Source: Micrasema longulum | Taxonomy: Eukaryota > Arthropoda > Insecta > Trichoptera > Brachycentridae | Reading direction: 5' to 3' | Assembly: GCA_022494885.1 (NCBI GenBank) | Contig: JAGVSM010001660.1 | Coordinates: 124,001 to 188,000, forward strand | Length of the DNA: 64,000 nucleotides | In this document: positions 1 to 10,940 of the stretch, piece after piece | How positions within the stretch are numbered: the first letter of the stretch is position 1 | How the letters are laid out: every line of letters begins with the position of its first letter | Program-made: the position numbers and the translations under genes | The notes under the pieces: model-generated | The model's database searches: none | The model's input: only the letters and a program-made list of their open reading frames with translations | What the model was told of the DNA's origin: nothing

Positions 1-350
1 ACGAAAAGTACAAATGTAAAAACCTAAATTCCACATAAAAAAACGACAGTATGTTTTTCATTTTTAAGTATTTGTTTTACACGAGATTACGCATTTTAAA
101 GATAGACGTAGGTTCTATAAAAAAATAATTCACTATTGAAGTAAAATAACATTATTTTAGTAGGTATTTCATGCATAAAATTTTACATTTTAAAAAAGTC
201 AAGCAAGATTTGTGGAGTGTAGAAAAAAAATTGATTCAAAAGTTAAATAAGTTTTTATTTTTCTGAAACACGTAATTCATTAAAAACATTAACATTGTAA
301 AAATATGGGGATACAACCTTTCATGAAAAATAATTGCATGTATTTTATAA

Positions 351-400
351 TTAACGAGCTGAACCCGGCAATGCTTTGCGATTGCTAGATTTGAGTACAT
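351..400 (+). repeat. Transposon-end motif, AGCTGAACCCGGC type
   Basis: AACGAGCTGAACCCGGCAAT matches AACTAGCTGAACCCAGCCAC at 38505. A related AACTAGCGGACCTGAC lies at about 16455 on the minus strand. Such ends are common in insect genomes, but I cannot assign the superfamily with confidence. Confidence 0.4.
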
Positions 401-574
401 TCTCGCATCTATATTAAATGAACACAATCGAAAGTTCTATATCAATTATTGTATTTAGTTAAAATTAGATATCTACTTATTATACATGATTATTTTTGTG
501 TTTCGGTTTACATAAAATGTGAGGACAGAGAATTTTAATAAATAGGTTTTCGAACATTGGTTTCCTGTCACTGT

Positions 575-830
575 CTTGCAGATGCCTCTCCGATACTGTG
601 CAAAAAAGACAACTGCATGTCAGACCTTTTATTAGAATATACACAATCCACGTTTCGCTGTCCCGTTTTCCGCACCTCAAAACTTAACCGATTTTGTTAT
701 TTTTTTTTTAGCCAGAGTATCAGACTAAATTTTTCTGTATCGGTACGTTTTGTGTTTTCCAAAAATAGTTATATTTGTATATCGTGCGCCCAAAGACACC
801 AGATAAAACTGGATGGTTCTAGTTCCCATA
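575..830 (+). repeat. Dispersed repeat family N
   Basis: GATGCCTCTCCGATACTGTG, CAAAAAAG, TTTTCCGCACCTCAAAACTT and CCAGATAAAACTGGATGG align in order with the reverse complement of 37925-38130. No frame stays open in both copies. Confidence 0.6.
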
Positions 831-1079
831 ATAAATCATTTTTATAAAAACGAAACAAAAAAGACACGCTAATAATAAATACCCATAGTGTGTAAAAAAT
901 CACTGCTCTAGTGCCATAATTCAGAGAAAAAATACGGGAATACGTTTTTATGCAGAAAAGCCGGACCGCGTTTCCTCTTAAGATCAAACATTATGAAGTA
1001 TACTTACAAAACTTTACTAAAAATCTTTAGTTAAAACCGTTCGGATAGACGTAAAAAAGATGTAACTTTTCATTGGTAA

Positions 1080-1330
1080 GAAGATACCTAGATACTTGTT
1101 TATGATTGAATTCCAGAACATAAAATTCATTTTTAAATATTGAATTTAAGTAGGTACCTCGGTACTTGTTTATGGTTAAATTGCAAAACTTTGATTAATT
1201 AATTTTCAAATATAGAATTCTTTTTGCAAATGTCAAACTCTGCTCTTTCCACCAACAGGGGTGTACTTTATTTAGAAATGCGATTTCTAAAAATGTATTT
1301 AATGTTGGTTAATATTATTTAGTACTAATT
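1080..1330 (+). repeat. Dispersed repeat family M
   Basis: CAAATGTCAAACTCTGCTCT, CAACAGGGGTGTACTTTATT and ATGTATTTAATG match the reverse complement of 16030-16140. Upstream it contains two diverged ACCT-GATACTTGTTTATG units (1087 and 1155). Confidence 0.55.
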
Positions 1331-2579
1331 ATATTATTAATATTATAGTGTTACCAAAAATCAAGTAAAATGAAATAAATGCGTAGAAATTATTACATTG
1401 TAATTATTGCCCTAATTCTAGGTATAAATCATTTGGAACCATAACAGTCGTAAAAAAGGTTTAAAAAAAACTAGTTTTTACACGCTGCTTCGCTCGTGTG
1501 ATATAAGGTAGAAAAATATTTCTAAAAATTTAATAAAATTAAATAAATTAACTAACTGTTAATAGATTTCGTCGTTTAGCTATAAGAAAATTCCAGATGA
1601 AAAGATATATTTGAAATTCTATAAAAAAAAACAATAAAAAATAAGACAAAACATCAAACACAAAATTTGGTTTTAACAAAAGATATTGCGATGATATAAA
1701 TAAATACCGCTTTAAAATATTATCAATCATTTCGTAAATAAGCGATAGAGTAAAGTCTAGAATGCAAAATTGAACTGTTGCAGTTCAAATATTTCGCTTC
1801 GTAACTCGCCCCCCAGATTTCAGCAGACGGTAAACAAACGGGGGACCCTTGGAGTGGCCCCCCCGGGTCGAGGTATATCAATCTACTTATTCTTCAAAGA
1901 AATGTCATGATATTATTAATATTGAAACGGAGACAACGTAAGAAATACGTGATGCATTTTCAAACAACTTTTGATGGGACTTGGAAATATTTATTCGCAC
2001 GTGTTTATTGCGTTCAAAATGAAAATGTGAATACTGCATATTTTTGTCTCCAATTTAGATTTTTTTATGGGGTGGTTTCCGCTATACATTGAATAAAATG
2101 TTTGCCTCATGTTCTGGGATTTTAGGTTCAATTAATGGTGAGATCACAATAATAAAATGATTTTTTTTCATTTTTAAAACTCGGGTGTTTCCTGCAAATA
2201 ATTTTTTTATTGTTTTTTCAAGAATATTAACGCTTAAAAACAAACAAACAAATAATTAAAGTATGCTCAAATATTTGTAGACAAACAATGGATTATACAT
2301 CCTAAGGAGTTTATCAAGATAAACATTATTTATTGAAACAGTTACCACAATTTAGACCTAATGAAGAAAACTTAGAAAAAGAATTTAGACCTAAATTATT
2401 TAACAAATTCCAAAAGAGAATTTAAACCTTATAAAGAAAATGGGACCCTAAAAATAATATATATACAATAGTTAAACTCATTAAAAAAGCATTATATCAA
2501 CTAATTAGTTAACCCGAAAAATTTCGTTCCACAAAAATAATTTTGTTTAATTTAATTTCATGTAATATTGAATTTTCCA
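1331..2579. other. No recognisable gene
   Basis: AT-rich, apart from a C/G-rich patch at about 1808-1872 (runs such as CCCCCC and GGGGG). No motif seen. Confidence 0.4.
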
Positions 2580-2745
2580 TCCTTACCTCTGTTTTGTATA
2601 AATACATTGAACTCCTTAATAAAGATACCAGTCTCGAAGATGTCGCGAAAGCGATGAAACTGGTCACTAGAGATTCCGAATTTGTGGATTAAAGTATCAC
2701 TCGTCTTTTATTTCTATAATAAATTACAATGAACTTCCATCAAGA
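2580..2745 (+). repeat. Dispersed repeat family H, hammerhead-like hairpin
   Basis: CTCCTTAATAAAGATACCAG leads to CTCGAAGA, then the tetraloop hairpin TCGC-GAAA-GCGA (2643-2654), T, and GAAAC (2656-2660). GGTCACTAGAGATTCCG and GTATCACTCGTCTTTTATTT follow. The same order GAnGA / stem / GAAAC occurs at 20.7, 49.2 and 50.3 kb. The flanks are shared with 49190 and with the minus strand of 48804-48889. It may derive from a Penelope-like element terminal repeat. Confidence 0.5.
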
Positions 2746-2924
2746 ATTTTCACTTAAAAACTTACATGTTTTAATAAAGAGAAAATAAGCTTAAGTGAAC
2801 TATTATTTTTTTTACATTTGTGAACTAATGCATAACTATTTATTTACTACCGATATATTAAAAAAAAAAAAAAAACATATTTGTAAAAACACAAGTTATA
2901 TAGAAATAGTACAAACACATTTTC

Positions 2925-3065
2925 CATCATCCTATCTGCGTGGTGGTGCATATGGCGTTGCATTGGTTCACCAAATGCAGATGCTCCCATCATCTGTTAC
3001 GTGAAGGTAAGGTGATCAGTCTTACGCTCCAGGTGTCAGTCCAGGCACAGTAAAATATTGCACTA
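2925..3065 (-). mobile_element. SINE family C fragment
   Basis: GGTGCATATGGCGTTGCATT and GGTAAGGTGATCAGTCTTAC, with CCAGGTGTCAGTCCAGG, match the body of family C. The head is missing. Confidence 0.65.
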
Positions 3066-4860
3066 CAGCTTGCCCACCACATACCACACACCGCTTCTGA
3101 GGACATAAGTCTCCTTGGCGGTGCCCACATACACGGAAAAGTTGCTCGTTGCTGAACGAAAAATACTGCCCGTAGGAGCTCTCTGTAATTTGGTAGCCGT
3201 AGCATCTTTGTGCAGAAAGAAAGTAATCCAGAAGTACTTGATGTGCACTTCATTGGATTGAGAAAAGATGGGAATGAATTCTTTACTGACTGAGATTAAA
3301 TTGATTGGACATGATCAATTCGCCAAATGATCACATAAATTTTTAAAAGCCTTGAAATTCTTTTTGAAAGCTACCAGATCTGTATATTCGACAGAACCTA
3401 TAACAGGGTTACGGATAGTAGCAAGAAGCTCCATTCGGTAATCATAGAGAAGGGGAAAAAGGCAAGACCATAGGAAGTGTTCAGAAGACTGATTAGGATA
3501 TCCACAGCAAAATATGGCACTGTAAAACTACCTTTTAAATCAAATTTTCAAATCGACTTTGCTAGGAATCTAACCTGGAACCTCAAACATGGAAGAAAAA
3601 CTTGTCTCCGCTCATCTTATTTCGACTTCAATTTCCCTATATTAGAATTTTATCTGAGAGAAGCAATCGAGTTGAAGACACTCGTCCAGGATTCCATTTC
3701 TATATCACACACATAATAGAACTGACGAAAATACATATACAGTATAGTGTATTAATAAACAAATAAAAATCTTTGCATAATTTTTCCTATACTACAAAAT
3801 GTTATAATTAATGTAAAAGCACGCATCCAATTTTGTTTATTGTAATTATCAAAATCATTTCTACGTTGAACCAAAATATAAATTAAGTGAATTTAAATTG
3901 AAAGTGGCGCCTTATTATCAACAAGACAACAAAAACAAATAATTAACCTTCCCCGAGTAGATTGAAGAAAGTGAAATGGAAATTGGGAGGAGATAAGGGG
4001 TGATTTATTATCCGGGTTCGGAAAATGTATAAAAGACAAATATTCAGATGAATGAGCATCGTCGTGAATTAAAGGAATTGCGAGAAATTAAGCTTGTTAC
4101 TTACGAATGTCTTAAAGTTATTTGATATAACACAGGGGAAATTAAAATTTGTATATTTTTATGGCTTAATAAACCATATTAGAAATTTTGTATATACTTG
4201 TGTGCAGTCGCGTGCACAGAGTTTTAAACAAGGATAGGCAGTAGAAAAAAAAAGTACGTTTTATTTAAGTAATATATCTTACCAAACAGTTTCCTTCACT
4301 CGTCACATTAGTTTAATCACTATATTGTTGACTTGTAGTTATTGTTGAAATTACCTAAGCCACATCGAATATACAAATAAATGCTAAATATATATTATAT
4401 ATTACAAGCCAAGTATTGAATACCTTTGTTTACAATTTTAAAAGAATGTAGTCCGTTTTTTAACTTATTTGAATGTCAAAATTACGGGCCTTTCATTTGT
4501 TAAATATTATGCTTTTGTAACATCATCGTAAAAACTGCCAGAACGTTTTAAATCCAAAATGTATGCATTGATTAAACACATATTTCCGTCACTATCACAA
4601 GTTTTACAAAACTCCATTTAATTTTTTTCATTCACAAAATAAACATGGACTCTATTCTCGAATGTAAAAAATAAATAAATTTAAGGTTATTTATTTGACA
4701 TTAGATATTTGACTGTCATTTGTAAAATAATAATTGAAAAAATCGCTAGATGTCAGTAACGTATTCGTTTTTTCGTTCTAAAACAATTTCTAAAATTAGC
4801 ACTGCCAACAACTAACCCATACACGCGTAATTACAACCGAAAAATAACCCACACACACAC
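3066..4860. other. No recognisable gene
   Basis: 3066-3260 is GC-balanced and open on the minus strand in two frames, but without known motifs. The plus frame 3477-3716 is likewise anonymous. From 3720 on the sequence is AT-rich, with a (CA)n run at about 4851-4860. Confidence 0.35.
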
Positions 4861-4861
4861 G

Positions 4862-4907
4862 CATTGATCATGTATACAACACTACAGTGTTGTATACATG
4901 ATCAATG
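4862..4907. repeat. Perfect palindrome, 22-bp arms, 2-nt spacer
   Basis: The arm at 4862-4883 (CATTGATCATGTATACAACA, plus CT) and the arm at 4886-4907 are perfect complements, separated by AC. Pieces of the arm repeat directly afterwards (ATCAATGTATACAACAC at 4901 and ATCAATGTATACAAC at about 4924). A (CA)n run precedes it. Confidence 0.9.
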
Positions 4908-5320
4908 TATACAACACTGTAGATCAATGTATACAACAAAATAGGCATATTTAGTTCGTGCCTCTGCCGTTAGCGGCGCGCCGATCAGAACGAAATACAT
5001 TTGGCGCATTTTTCAAATTTTACAAATAGTAAATCGTATATTTTATATTATTTTTTGTTATTATTTTAATAAAATTCTAGTAGGGTAGGCACTGCTTATG
5101 TGCTTATATGGAACGCACGCCACTGCTTGTGTGGTGCTGAAGACGCTGAATAATAACTCTTAAGTACTGCTACTTAGTTTATCATTAATATACTTAAATA
5201 CTACTATTAAATAGTAACTTGGGCTCTCAGCTTCGGTCTGTTTAGTAGGAGATAGTACGAATCTATTTAGAATGTGCTTCCCAGGATATGTGGGTAGGTG
5301 GTATGCAGATACCTGTAGAT

Positions 5321-5574
5321 TCGTCGAATTTCTGGAAGAAGTTGGTAACTAACATTTTACTAGTGGAGAGATATTGCCATTTTGAAGTTAAGAGCTCATC
5401 TATTGTCAAATGAAAAATTCAAATTAAGCAGAAGATTGAATATTTTTCATCGAATTTACAGAAATTGAAATATTTTTATTGACTGATTGAGTGAAAGATT
5501 ATTTGATTCAAGTTATGCATAAATTTCTTTTTTCGAAAATTCTTAGGTACCAACTTGTTCCAGAAACTCGACGA
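5321..5574. mobile_element. Inverted-repeat element (MITE-like), 254 bp
   Basis: The 30-base ends TCGTCGAATTTCTGGAAGAA... (5321-5350) and the reverse of 5545-5574 (TCGTCGAGTTTCTGGAACAA...) agree at 27 of 30 positions. There is no open frame inside. No second copy was noticed, and the target duplication is unclear. Confidence 0.6.
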
Positions 5575-5639
5575 TAATGTTGTTGATAATTACCAACAGC
5601 ATACCTACACTCCTTAAAGAATGAAAACAAACAAATAAA

Positions 5640-6210
5640 AATTGTTTAAAAATTGAAAAATTGTTTTCAGGCGTTGGTTGCTTAGTATGTAAAATAATTC
5701 AGTCTGATGAATCTCTTTACAACAATAAAGGTTTTAGATCTTTAACTTCACTTAAATCAACAAATGGAAGAATTGAAGAAATATGGATGTTCAAACATAG
5801 GTAAAATGGTGAATGTTACACAGTGTGTAAAGTGGCCACTTAAACCAGCCAATGACAGGTCATAAGCCCTGTAAATGCCTAGACTTCAATATTCCCTTAC
5901 TTAAGGTATTCCCCATCCCTGTTATAATTTGTTAATCTTAATGACTCCCTAAGGGGGTAAAATCCAGTCTTTTGTCTACGAACATTTGGACAAACTCAAA
6001 TATTGTAATGAAACCAACTGGTCCAAGAAGAAGTTTAAAAAGATAAGAAATATGGATGTTCAAACATAGGCAAATGGTGAATGTTACACAGTGTGTAAAG
6101 TGGTCACTTAAACCAGCCAATGACAGGTCATAAGCACTTTAACTGCCTAGACTTCCATATTACCTTATTTAAAGTATTCTCCACCCCTGTTGTAATTTGT
6201 TAAACAAGGT
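5640..6210 (+). repeat. Fold-back repeat family B, partial tandem duplication
   Basis: A first unit (about 5671-6030) contains CAGGCGTTGGTTGCTTAGTA, AATGTTACACAGTGTGTAAA, CCAGCCAATGACAGGTCATA and ATGCCTAGACTTC. It ends in ACATTTGGACAAACTC and AACTGGTCCAAGAAGAAG. A second partial unit (6044-6204) repeats ATATGGATGTTCAAACATAG through CCACCCCTGTTGTAATTTGT. Two head-to-tail units suggest either tandem insertion or a local duplication. Confidence 0.75.
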
Positions 6211-6554
6211 TTCAATTTGATTTTTCTAAAAAATAAGAAATGTTCACGAAAAGTATTTTTTTCTGTTGTTTATTTTTGACTTGTTTTCGTTAAAGTATTC
6301 GTTAAACCCAATAAACCCAAGCTTTAACAAATGTGTGTAGGTGGTAAACCAAAATATAAAGATAAGAGATTCGCCGAAAATATATTCAAACAAAAACAGT
6401 TCATTCAAAATACTTAGAAAAACAAAATCCAAACCAGTATAATTAATTAAAAATATAATTAAAAATCCTAAACGATATTATTATTTAAGGATTATGTGAA
6501 GTGGTTCGAAAAAACATTTCTTTTTTTAAACAAACCAATATTTCTTCGAATTCG

Positions 6555-6865
6555 TAACACAAACAAACCATCGCGCCAGGATAGGATAGAACGCCATTTC
6601 ACTATGTCTTTACATACAGTTCTCGCTTCCTCTACGTTCATATATCTTATCATGCACGCCCGCAGAAAATTCCAACTTTTGAAGTATTTCTTGGATTTGA
6701 TCTCTCCCGATTTCTGCATTCATCAAATTTGCATCATAAATAATTTAAGTCGTTCTTTCGTTGTCCATTCGCTCTACATGTCCAAACCAAGGCAGAACTC
6801 CATTCTTGATTTTATCGATAATACTTCTCTCAGACTTACATAATGTACGGATCTCGACATTTGTG
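6555..6865 (-). pseudogene. LINE family A C-terminal tail
   Basis: The minus strand encodes a decayed LINE ORF2 tail, including RYMNVEEARTVCKDIVKWRS and, upstream in another frame, a broken version of the segment that reads WFGHVERMD in the 20-kb copy. The sequence from the decayed GTCGAGATCCG start to the GATGGTTTG-type end aligns with copies at 20155-20530 and 36362-36720. It lacks a start codon and the whole catalytic region. Stops and shifts make it non-functional. Confidence 0.7.
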
Positions 6866-6959
6866 CACCTATTGTACATAGTTTTATCATATATTCACCC
6901 GAAAGATCGCATTTCAACAGCATTCATGTATACGTAGAAATAAAACAATAGACGTAGCA

Positions 6960-7170
6960 ACCCAGTGACAACTGTTATCAAACGGAAATGTTACGATTGG
7001 CGCCACATACTGCGGATGCATAGGAGCTTACCTATTTTATAAAGTACCCGACATCTTGGATATCCTTGACGTACTGTGCTGAAAATCAGCATCAGCAGTT
7101 CCTGTCTTAGGAGAATGCACAGGAGTTGGATGCGAGAGAGATGCCTGGAGGATAATTGTAGACACCATAA
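6960..7170 (+). repeat. Dispersed repeat family F
   Basis: This segment (GCGGATGCATAGGAGC through ATGCCTGGAGG) aligns with parts of 20930-21225 and with the reverse complement of 49855-50140. It is probably a decayed LINE tail, since the better copies read AADRxARRLF...TIC in one frame. Here no frame stays open. Confidence 0.5.
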
Positions 7171-7404
7171 AAGCGGTCACGAAATATATTTAATTATAAT
7201 TTTATTTTTATATGGAAAAACCCACCGATGTTATATAAAACATAATCATACATCAAGTTAAAGTTTTTAACAAATTTCATGATAGAACATGTAAAAAAAT
7301 AAAGTAAAAAACGTAAAATATTGTATAAATGAAGAGCACTGTAAAAAGGTTGGGGGTTAGGAATAAAAGTGAAGGGGAGGAGAAGGTTTTTTATAATAGT
7401 ATAT

Positions 7405-7872
7405 AGAGCATTGATTTAGACATTTTTAACTGCACGCGGCATTTATGCTGAAAATTTCTTCATGTGGGTTGATTATCTGGTATAGTTGCTGAATGTGCAT
7501 ATGTGCCGCATGTAATGTATATGTTTGTGTATGTTTTATATCTGCGTTCATGTGTGTGTGCGTGGATGGTTCGGAGCGTGCATTCGGTATTTTTATTTAT
7601 TTTAATTTATTACCATGACCTCTATGAAAAACGCAAATGTTAACGATTATTATTTTCTCACTTAAGTTTCTTCTTTATTTTTTTTTTTTTAGTTTAGATT
7701 TGAGGTTTACATCTTTTGCATAATTTCCGATATGACTGTATGTTTTCAAAATAAAATAAAATAAAATAGAATAAAATAAAATAAAATAAAATAAAATAAA
7801 ATAAAATAAAATAAAATAAAATAAAATAAAATAAAATAAAATAAAATAAAATAAAATAAAATAAAATAAAAT
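7405..7872 (+). mobile_element. 5'-truncated sibling of the 59-62 kb LINE (3' UTR only)
   Basis: From about 7405 the plus strand matches the reverse complement of 58960-59380, including the shared segments GACATTTTTAACTGCACG, TGCCGCATGTAATGTATATG and CGGTATTTTTATTTATTTTA. Homology begins just after where the ORF2 stop would lie, so this copy kept only the 3' UTR. Such 5' truncation is the normal outcome of incomplete target-primed reverse transcription. Scattered differences and a 20-30 base length difference show that it is older than, or separate from, the 59-62 kb copy. Confidence 0.85.
7748..7871 (+). repeat. (AAAAT)n microsatellite, about 25 units
   Basis: A nearly pure AAAAT pentanucleotide array with one variant unit (ATAGA at 7766-7770). 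It directly follows the truncated LINE 3' UTR, so it is the element's tail. It has probably been lengthened by slippage, since the sibling copy at 58930 has only about 7 units. Confidence 0.95.
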
Positions 7873-7968
7873 TAAAAAACATTAAAAAACAAAAACACAT
7901 TAAAAAGTACATAAATTAATTACACACTAACAAATGTTTCATTTTAGAGTCACAAAATTTAGTATTAA

Positions 7969-8130
7969 AAATATCTAAATGGGGACAAAGTTGAATTTAG
8001 AGTAGCCGCGACACGTAAACAAGTTGAACAAATTATTTTGGCTAAGAAGATTATTAAAAAAAATGAATCTGCCGTGTTGACTAAACGAGACGATTTATTG
8101 AAATACGCTCGAAGAGATAAGGACTATTGA
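7969..8130 (+). other. Coding-like open stretch of 53 codons, no start
   Basis: The frame is open from a TAA at 7966-7968 to TGA at 8128. The product is charged and helical, with VEFRVAATRKQVEQIILAKK and LTKRDDLLKYARRDKDY. Its composition is less AT-driven than its surroundings. There is no ATG, and I recognise no family. It could be an exon remnant or transposon ORF piece, and lies 100 bases after the AAAAT array. Confidence 0.25.
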
Positions 8131-9389
8131 TACAATTGTTGAAAAGACTGAGTAAGGAAAGTTAAGCTATGAAAGAAAGAAGAGTCTTCGTACGATTCAA
8201 AATAAGTGTGGATTTTTTTTATTTATAATGCAAAAGCAGGTAATAGATAAACACAAAGCTACGCATATAAATATTTTTCTCTGGTGTAATAAAAGTGTGT
8301 AATTTATCGAATATTAGTGATTGATTGAAAGGCCGTAAAAAACTAAGTTTCATACAAATTGAAGTCACGCAAAGAAGTTTGTAAAAAAGTTTCAGAAGTG
8401 TATTTATTACAGTAGAAGAAGATTAAATTCAAATAATTCACGCTATCAAATAACGAAACTTTGTAATTGATGGAAAAAGTTCAAATGTCCGAGAATCTAT
8501 TTCAGCCGGCCATTCGTTGTTCGTTTTATAAAAGTATCGACGAAAGATTTTTCAAAGAGGTTGTAAATTTGACGAAATGCTTTGTATCCGCGTCCCACCA
8601 TAAACATCTCCACACGAGATACGAAAATACGCGGGAAATGTTGAAAAGAAAACATAATTTATTCAACATTCGGATACAATACGCGGAGTTAGGTGGAGAT
8701 CAAAGAAGAGAAAAATACGGAAACCATAAACTAAACTACTGTTGCTCGAAAACGTGGAGTAATTAAATGTCTTACATTTGACTTATCGCCGTTAAACGCA
8801 CTGAATTCAAATATGGAACATAAAATCATATTTCAATATCGGTGCGTGAGGAATATTTCAGACAGTTAAGAGAATGATGATGTTCAGTAGTTTTCGTAAT
8901 TTTATTTTGTCAATAAGACTACCAAACAAAGCCAAAACAAAAAAATGTATCGTGTTATCATTGCATTTCTTTTAACGGTTTTTCGTAATTACTTAATTTT
9001 TCGTAATTCCCCGCGCGAGACGTCACTGGTTCTCTTAGATGAGTTGTCCTTATTGGTGGGTTGGTTTTCCGGAAACTGTAAGTTTAACACAACACTCTTA
9101 CTGTTGATTGATTTAGAAAAAATTGTGACGTCATTTATTTATTTATGATTTATTAAGTTAGTTCATAATATCTGAAGAACTTATATAAATCTTGAATATA
9201 ATTACAATTTTTTTATCGAAATTTCTCAATAACATATTTTTTTCAAATTTATTTGAAATATTTAGATTTTTTATATCTACTTTATTTCTTTAGGGAATTC
9301 ATTATACAGCTTCAATCCCTTGTACAATGAGTTTTGAGATTCTGTTTTTTTCCTCATGGGTAATCGTATCTTTTTTTTTACCCCTAGTT
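8131..9389. other. No recognisable gene
   Basis: AT-rich. A 99-codon open stretch (8467-8766, plus) starts MMEKVQMSENLFQPAIRCSF. It has no known motif and no supporting context, so I leave it uncalled. Confidence 0.3.
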
Positions 9390-9640
9390 TCATACATATG
9401 TATGACATTGTTGGCTAAATTTTATTATTGTTTTTATTTTATTCATCCCCTTCATTATTTTATGCATAAAAATTGCTACATTATATTTAATTTGCTGCTT
9501 TACTGTGAGCAAGTCAATTTCTTTGTGCATTATTTCTACATTAGAATAGATATTTTTTTTGAAGATAATCCTCATCGCCTTATTTTGAAGAATTGGTATA
9601 TTTTTAATTTCTCCTTCATTACATAATTTATGTTCATTCG
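9390..9640 (-). pseudogene. LINE reverse transcriptase thumb fragment
   Basis: The minus strand carries an open stretch that includes KNIPILQNKAMRIIFKKNIY, then HKEIDLLTVKQQIKYNVAIF and MHKIMKG, and ends at a stop at 9390. LQNKAxRIIF followed by a helix-rich segment is the usual post-palm thumb of Jockey-type LINEs. It has no start codon and no palm. A stop lies just upstream, so this is a decayed internal piece. Confidence 0.7.
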
Positions 9641-9859
9641 TTCATTTTTATATATTTTTTCATATATTTTAGAGAATCTTTGCTGTACAGTTAAATGCTG
9701 TACTTTTACCGCGTGTGAGATTTTTTTTTTTACCCGATTTCCGGTATCACTGAACTTCCTTATTAAGTAAGTTACTTTGCAAACTATGTAATATTTACCA
9801 TTCTGCCTACGATTGAACATCGATGCTTTTATACAGATATAAATATTTTGTTTCTTATT

Positions 9860-10015
9860 ATTTACAAAAATATTTTTATTTTTCAGACTATTTTCTAAAA
9901 AACGTAATTAACGTGTTGGAAAAATGGAAATCAAGTTATGTTGGAGCGGGATTCAAGCCTTAGACCTTTGATTCGTAAGTCTACAACACTACCACGGGAC
10001 CACAACCGGTTTAAC
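9860..10015 (-). mobile_element. tRNA-derived SINE family D
   Basis: On the minus strand a tRNA-like head (GGTTGTGGTCCCGTGGTAGT, then CTAAGGCTTGAATCCCGC near the B box) leads into TTTCCATTTTTCCAACACG. The same head and body occur at 46570, 44036, 45655 and 53575. The family differs from C in head and body. Confidence 0.7.
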
Positions 10016-10115
10016 TTAAATTCTTCCATTTGTTGATTTTCGTGATGTTCCCTAAGGGGTAAAATTCAATCCTTGTCTAAGAACATTTGGACAAACTCAA
10101 AATATTTTTGAGTGT
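10016..10115 (+). repeat. Fold-back repeat family B, chimeric fragment
   Basis: TTCTTCCATTTGTTGATTTT belongs to one orientation of the family. It is followed by CCCTAAGGGGTAAAATTC and AACATTTGGACAAACTCAAA from the other, with the core deleted. Confidence 0.55.
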
Positions 10116-10568
10116 CTAAAATGGACAAAGAACAGAGGAATAATTAAAAATTAAACCACAAAAGATTTTCAAGAAATGAACTAACCAGTCGAAAATACAG
10201 ATTTCATTTTTTTTATTTTTCTTAATTTATCTTTTTGTAGATAATGTTAATTTTACATCGGCGGGCTTATGATCAAATGTGAATTGCTTCCAACTAACCG
10301 ATAAAATAAAAGTTTTATTTTTAGAATTCAAGTTACAAAACATATTCGATAGAAAATATATTTAAAAAAAGCTTAAGATATATAAAATTAGAAATAAAAA
10401 TATTTGTGCATAAATTATCTTAAATTAATATCATTACTCGATGGGAAAAAGAAAAAAAAGTCAAAACATGAAAAAGGGAAAGATTAAAGAATAGAAAAGA
10501 AGAATGAATTTTTCGCCATTTAAATAATGCTTTTATTATTTAAATTTTTATATTGAAATGGAATTTTA

Positions 10569-10875
10569 TTGCAATAGGGAAGAAAAACATTTTTGAGAAT
10601 GGAATTTGGAAATCTAGGCATTTACAGGGCTTATTACCTGTCATTGGCTGGTTTAAGTGGCCACTTTACGCCGGGTAACATTCATAATTCTGTCTATGTT
10701 TAAACATCTACATTTCCTCAACTCTTCCATCCGGTGAATTCGTAAAGCAAAAGAGCTTAGACCTTCAATTATGTGAGTGAAATTCATCTGGCTGAATTAT
10801 TTCAATCTCACATGCTCTCTTTATGCCTAGACTTCCATATTTGCTTCTCAAAACTATTTTCCCTCTCTGTTGCAA
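10569..10875 (-). mobile_element. Fold-back/MITE family B with long inverted ends
   Basis: The left end starts TTGCAATAGGGAAGAAAAAC and continues through GGAAATCTAGGCATTTA. The right end, read in reverse, starts TTGCAACAGAGAGGGAAAAT and continues through GGAAGTCTAGGCATAAA. These form inverted arms of about 56 bases. The core carries CTGTCATTGGCTGGTTTAAG. No open frame is present, so it is non-autonomous. This copy shows both ends and therefore defines the element. Confidence 0.7.
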
Positions 10876-10940
10876 TAACTTTCAATCTCAATAATAATAG
10901 GGAGAGAAAACATTTGGACATATTCAAATATTGTTGATAA

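Noticed and set aside
4943..5010. GC-rich segment GTTAGCGGCGCGCC as promoter or CpG island
   Set aside because: Too short, with no gene start nearby and no second copy seen.
7748..7871. CRISPR-like or satellite array
   Set aside because: The five-base unit without spacers is a microsatellite. No repeat-spacer array occurs in the window.
7694..7912. Open frame of repeated FYFIL units on the minus strand
   Set aside because: It is the translation of the (AAAAT)n array, whose unit has no stop in this frame. Not a gene.
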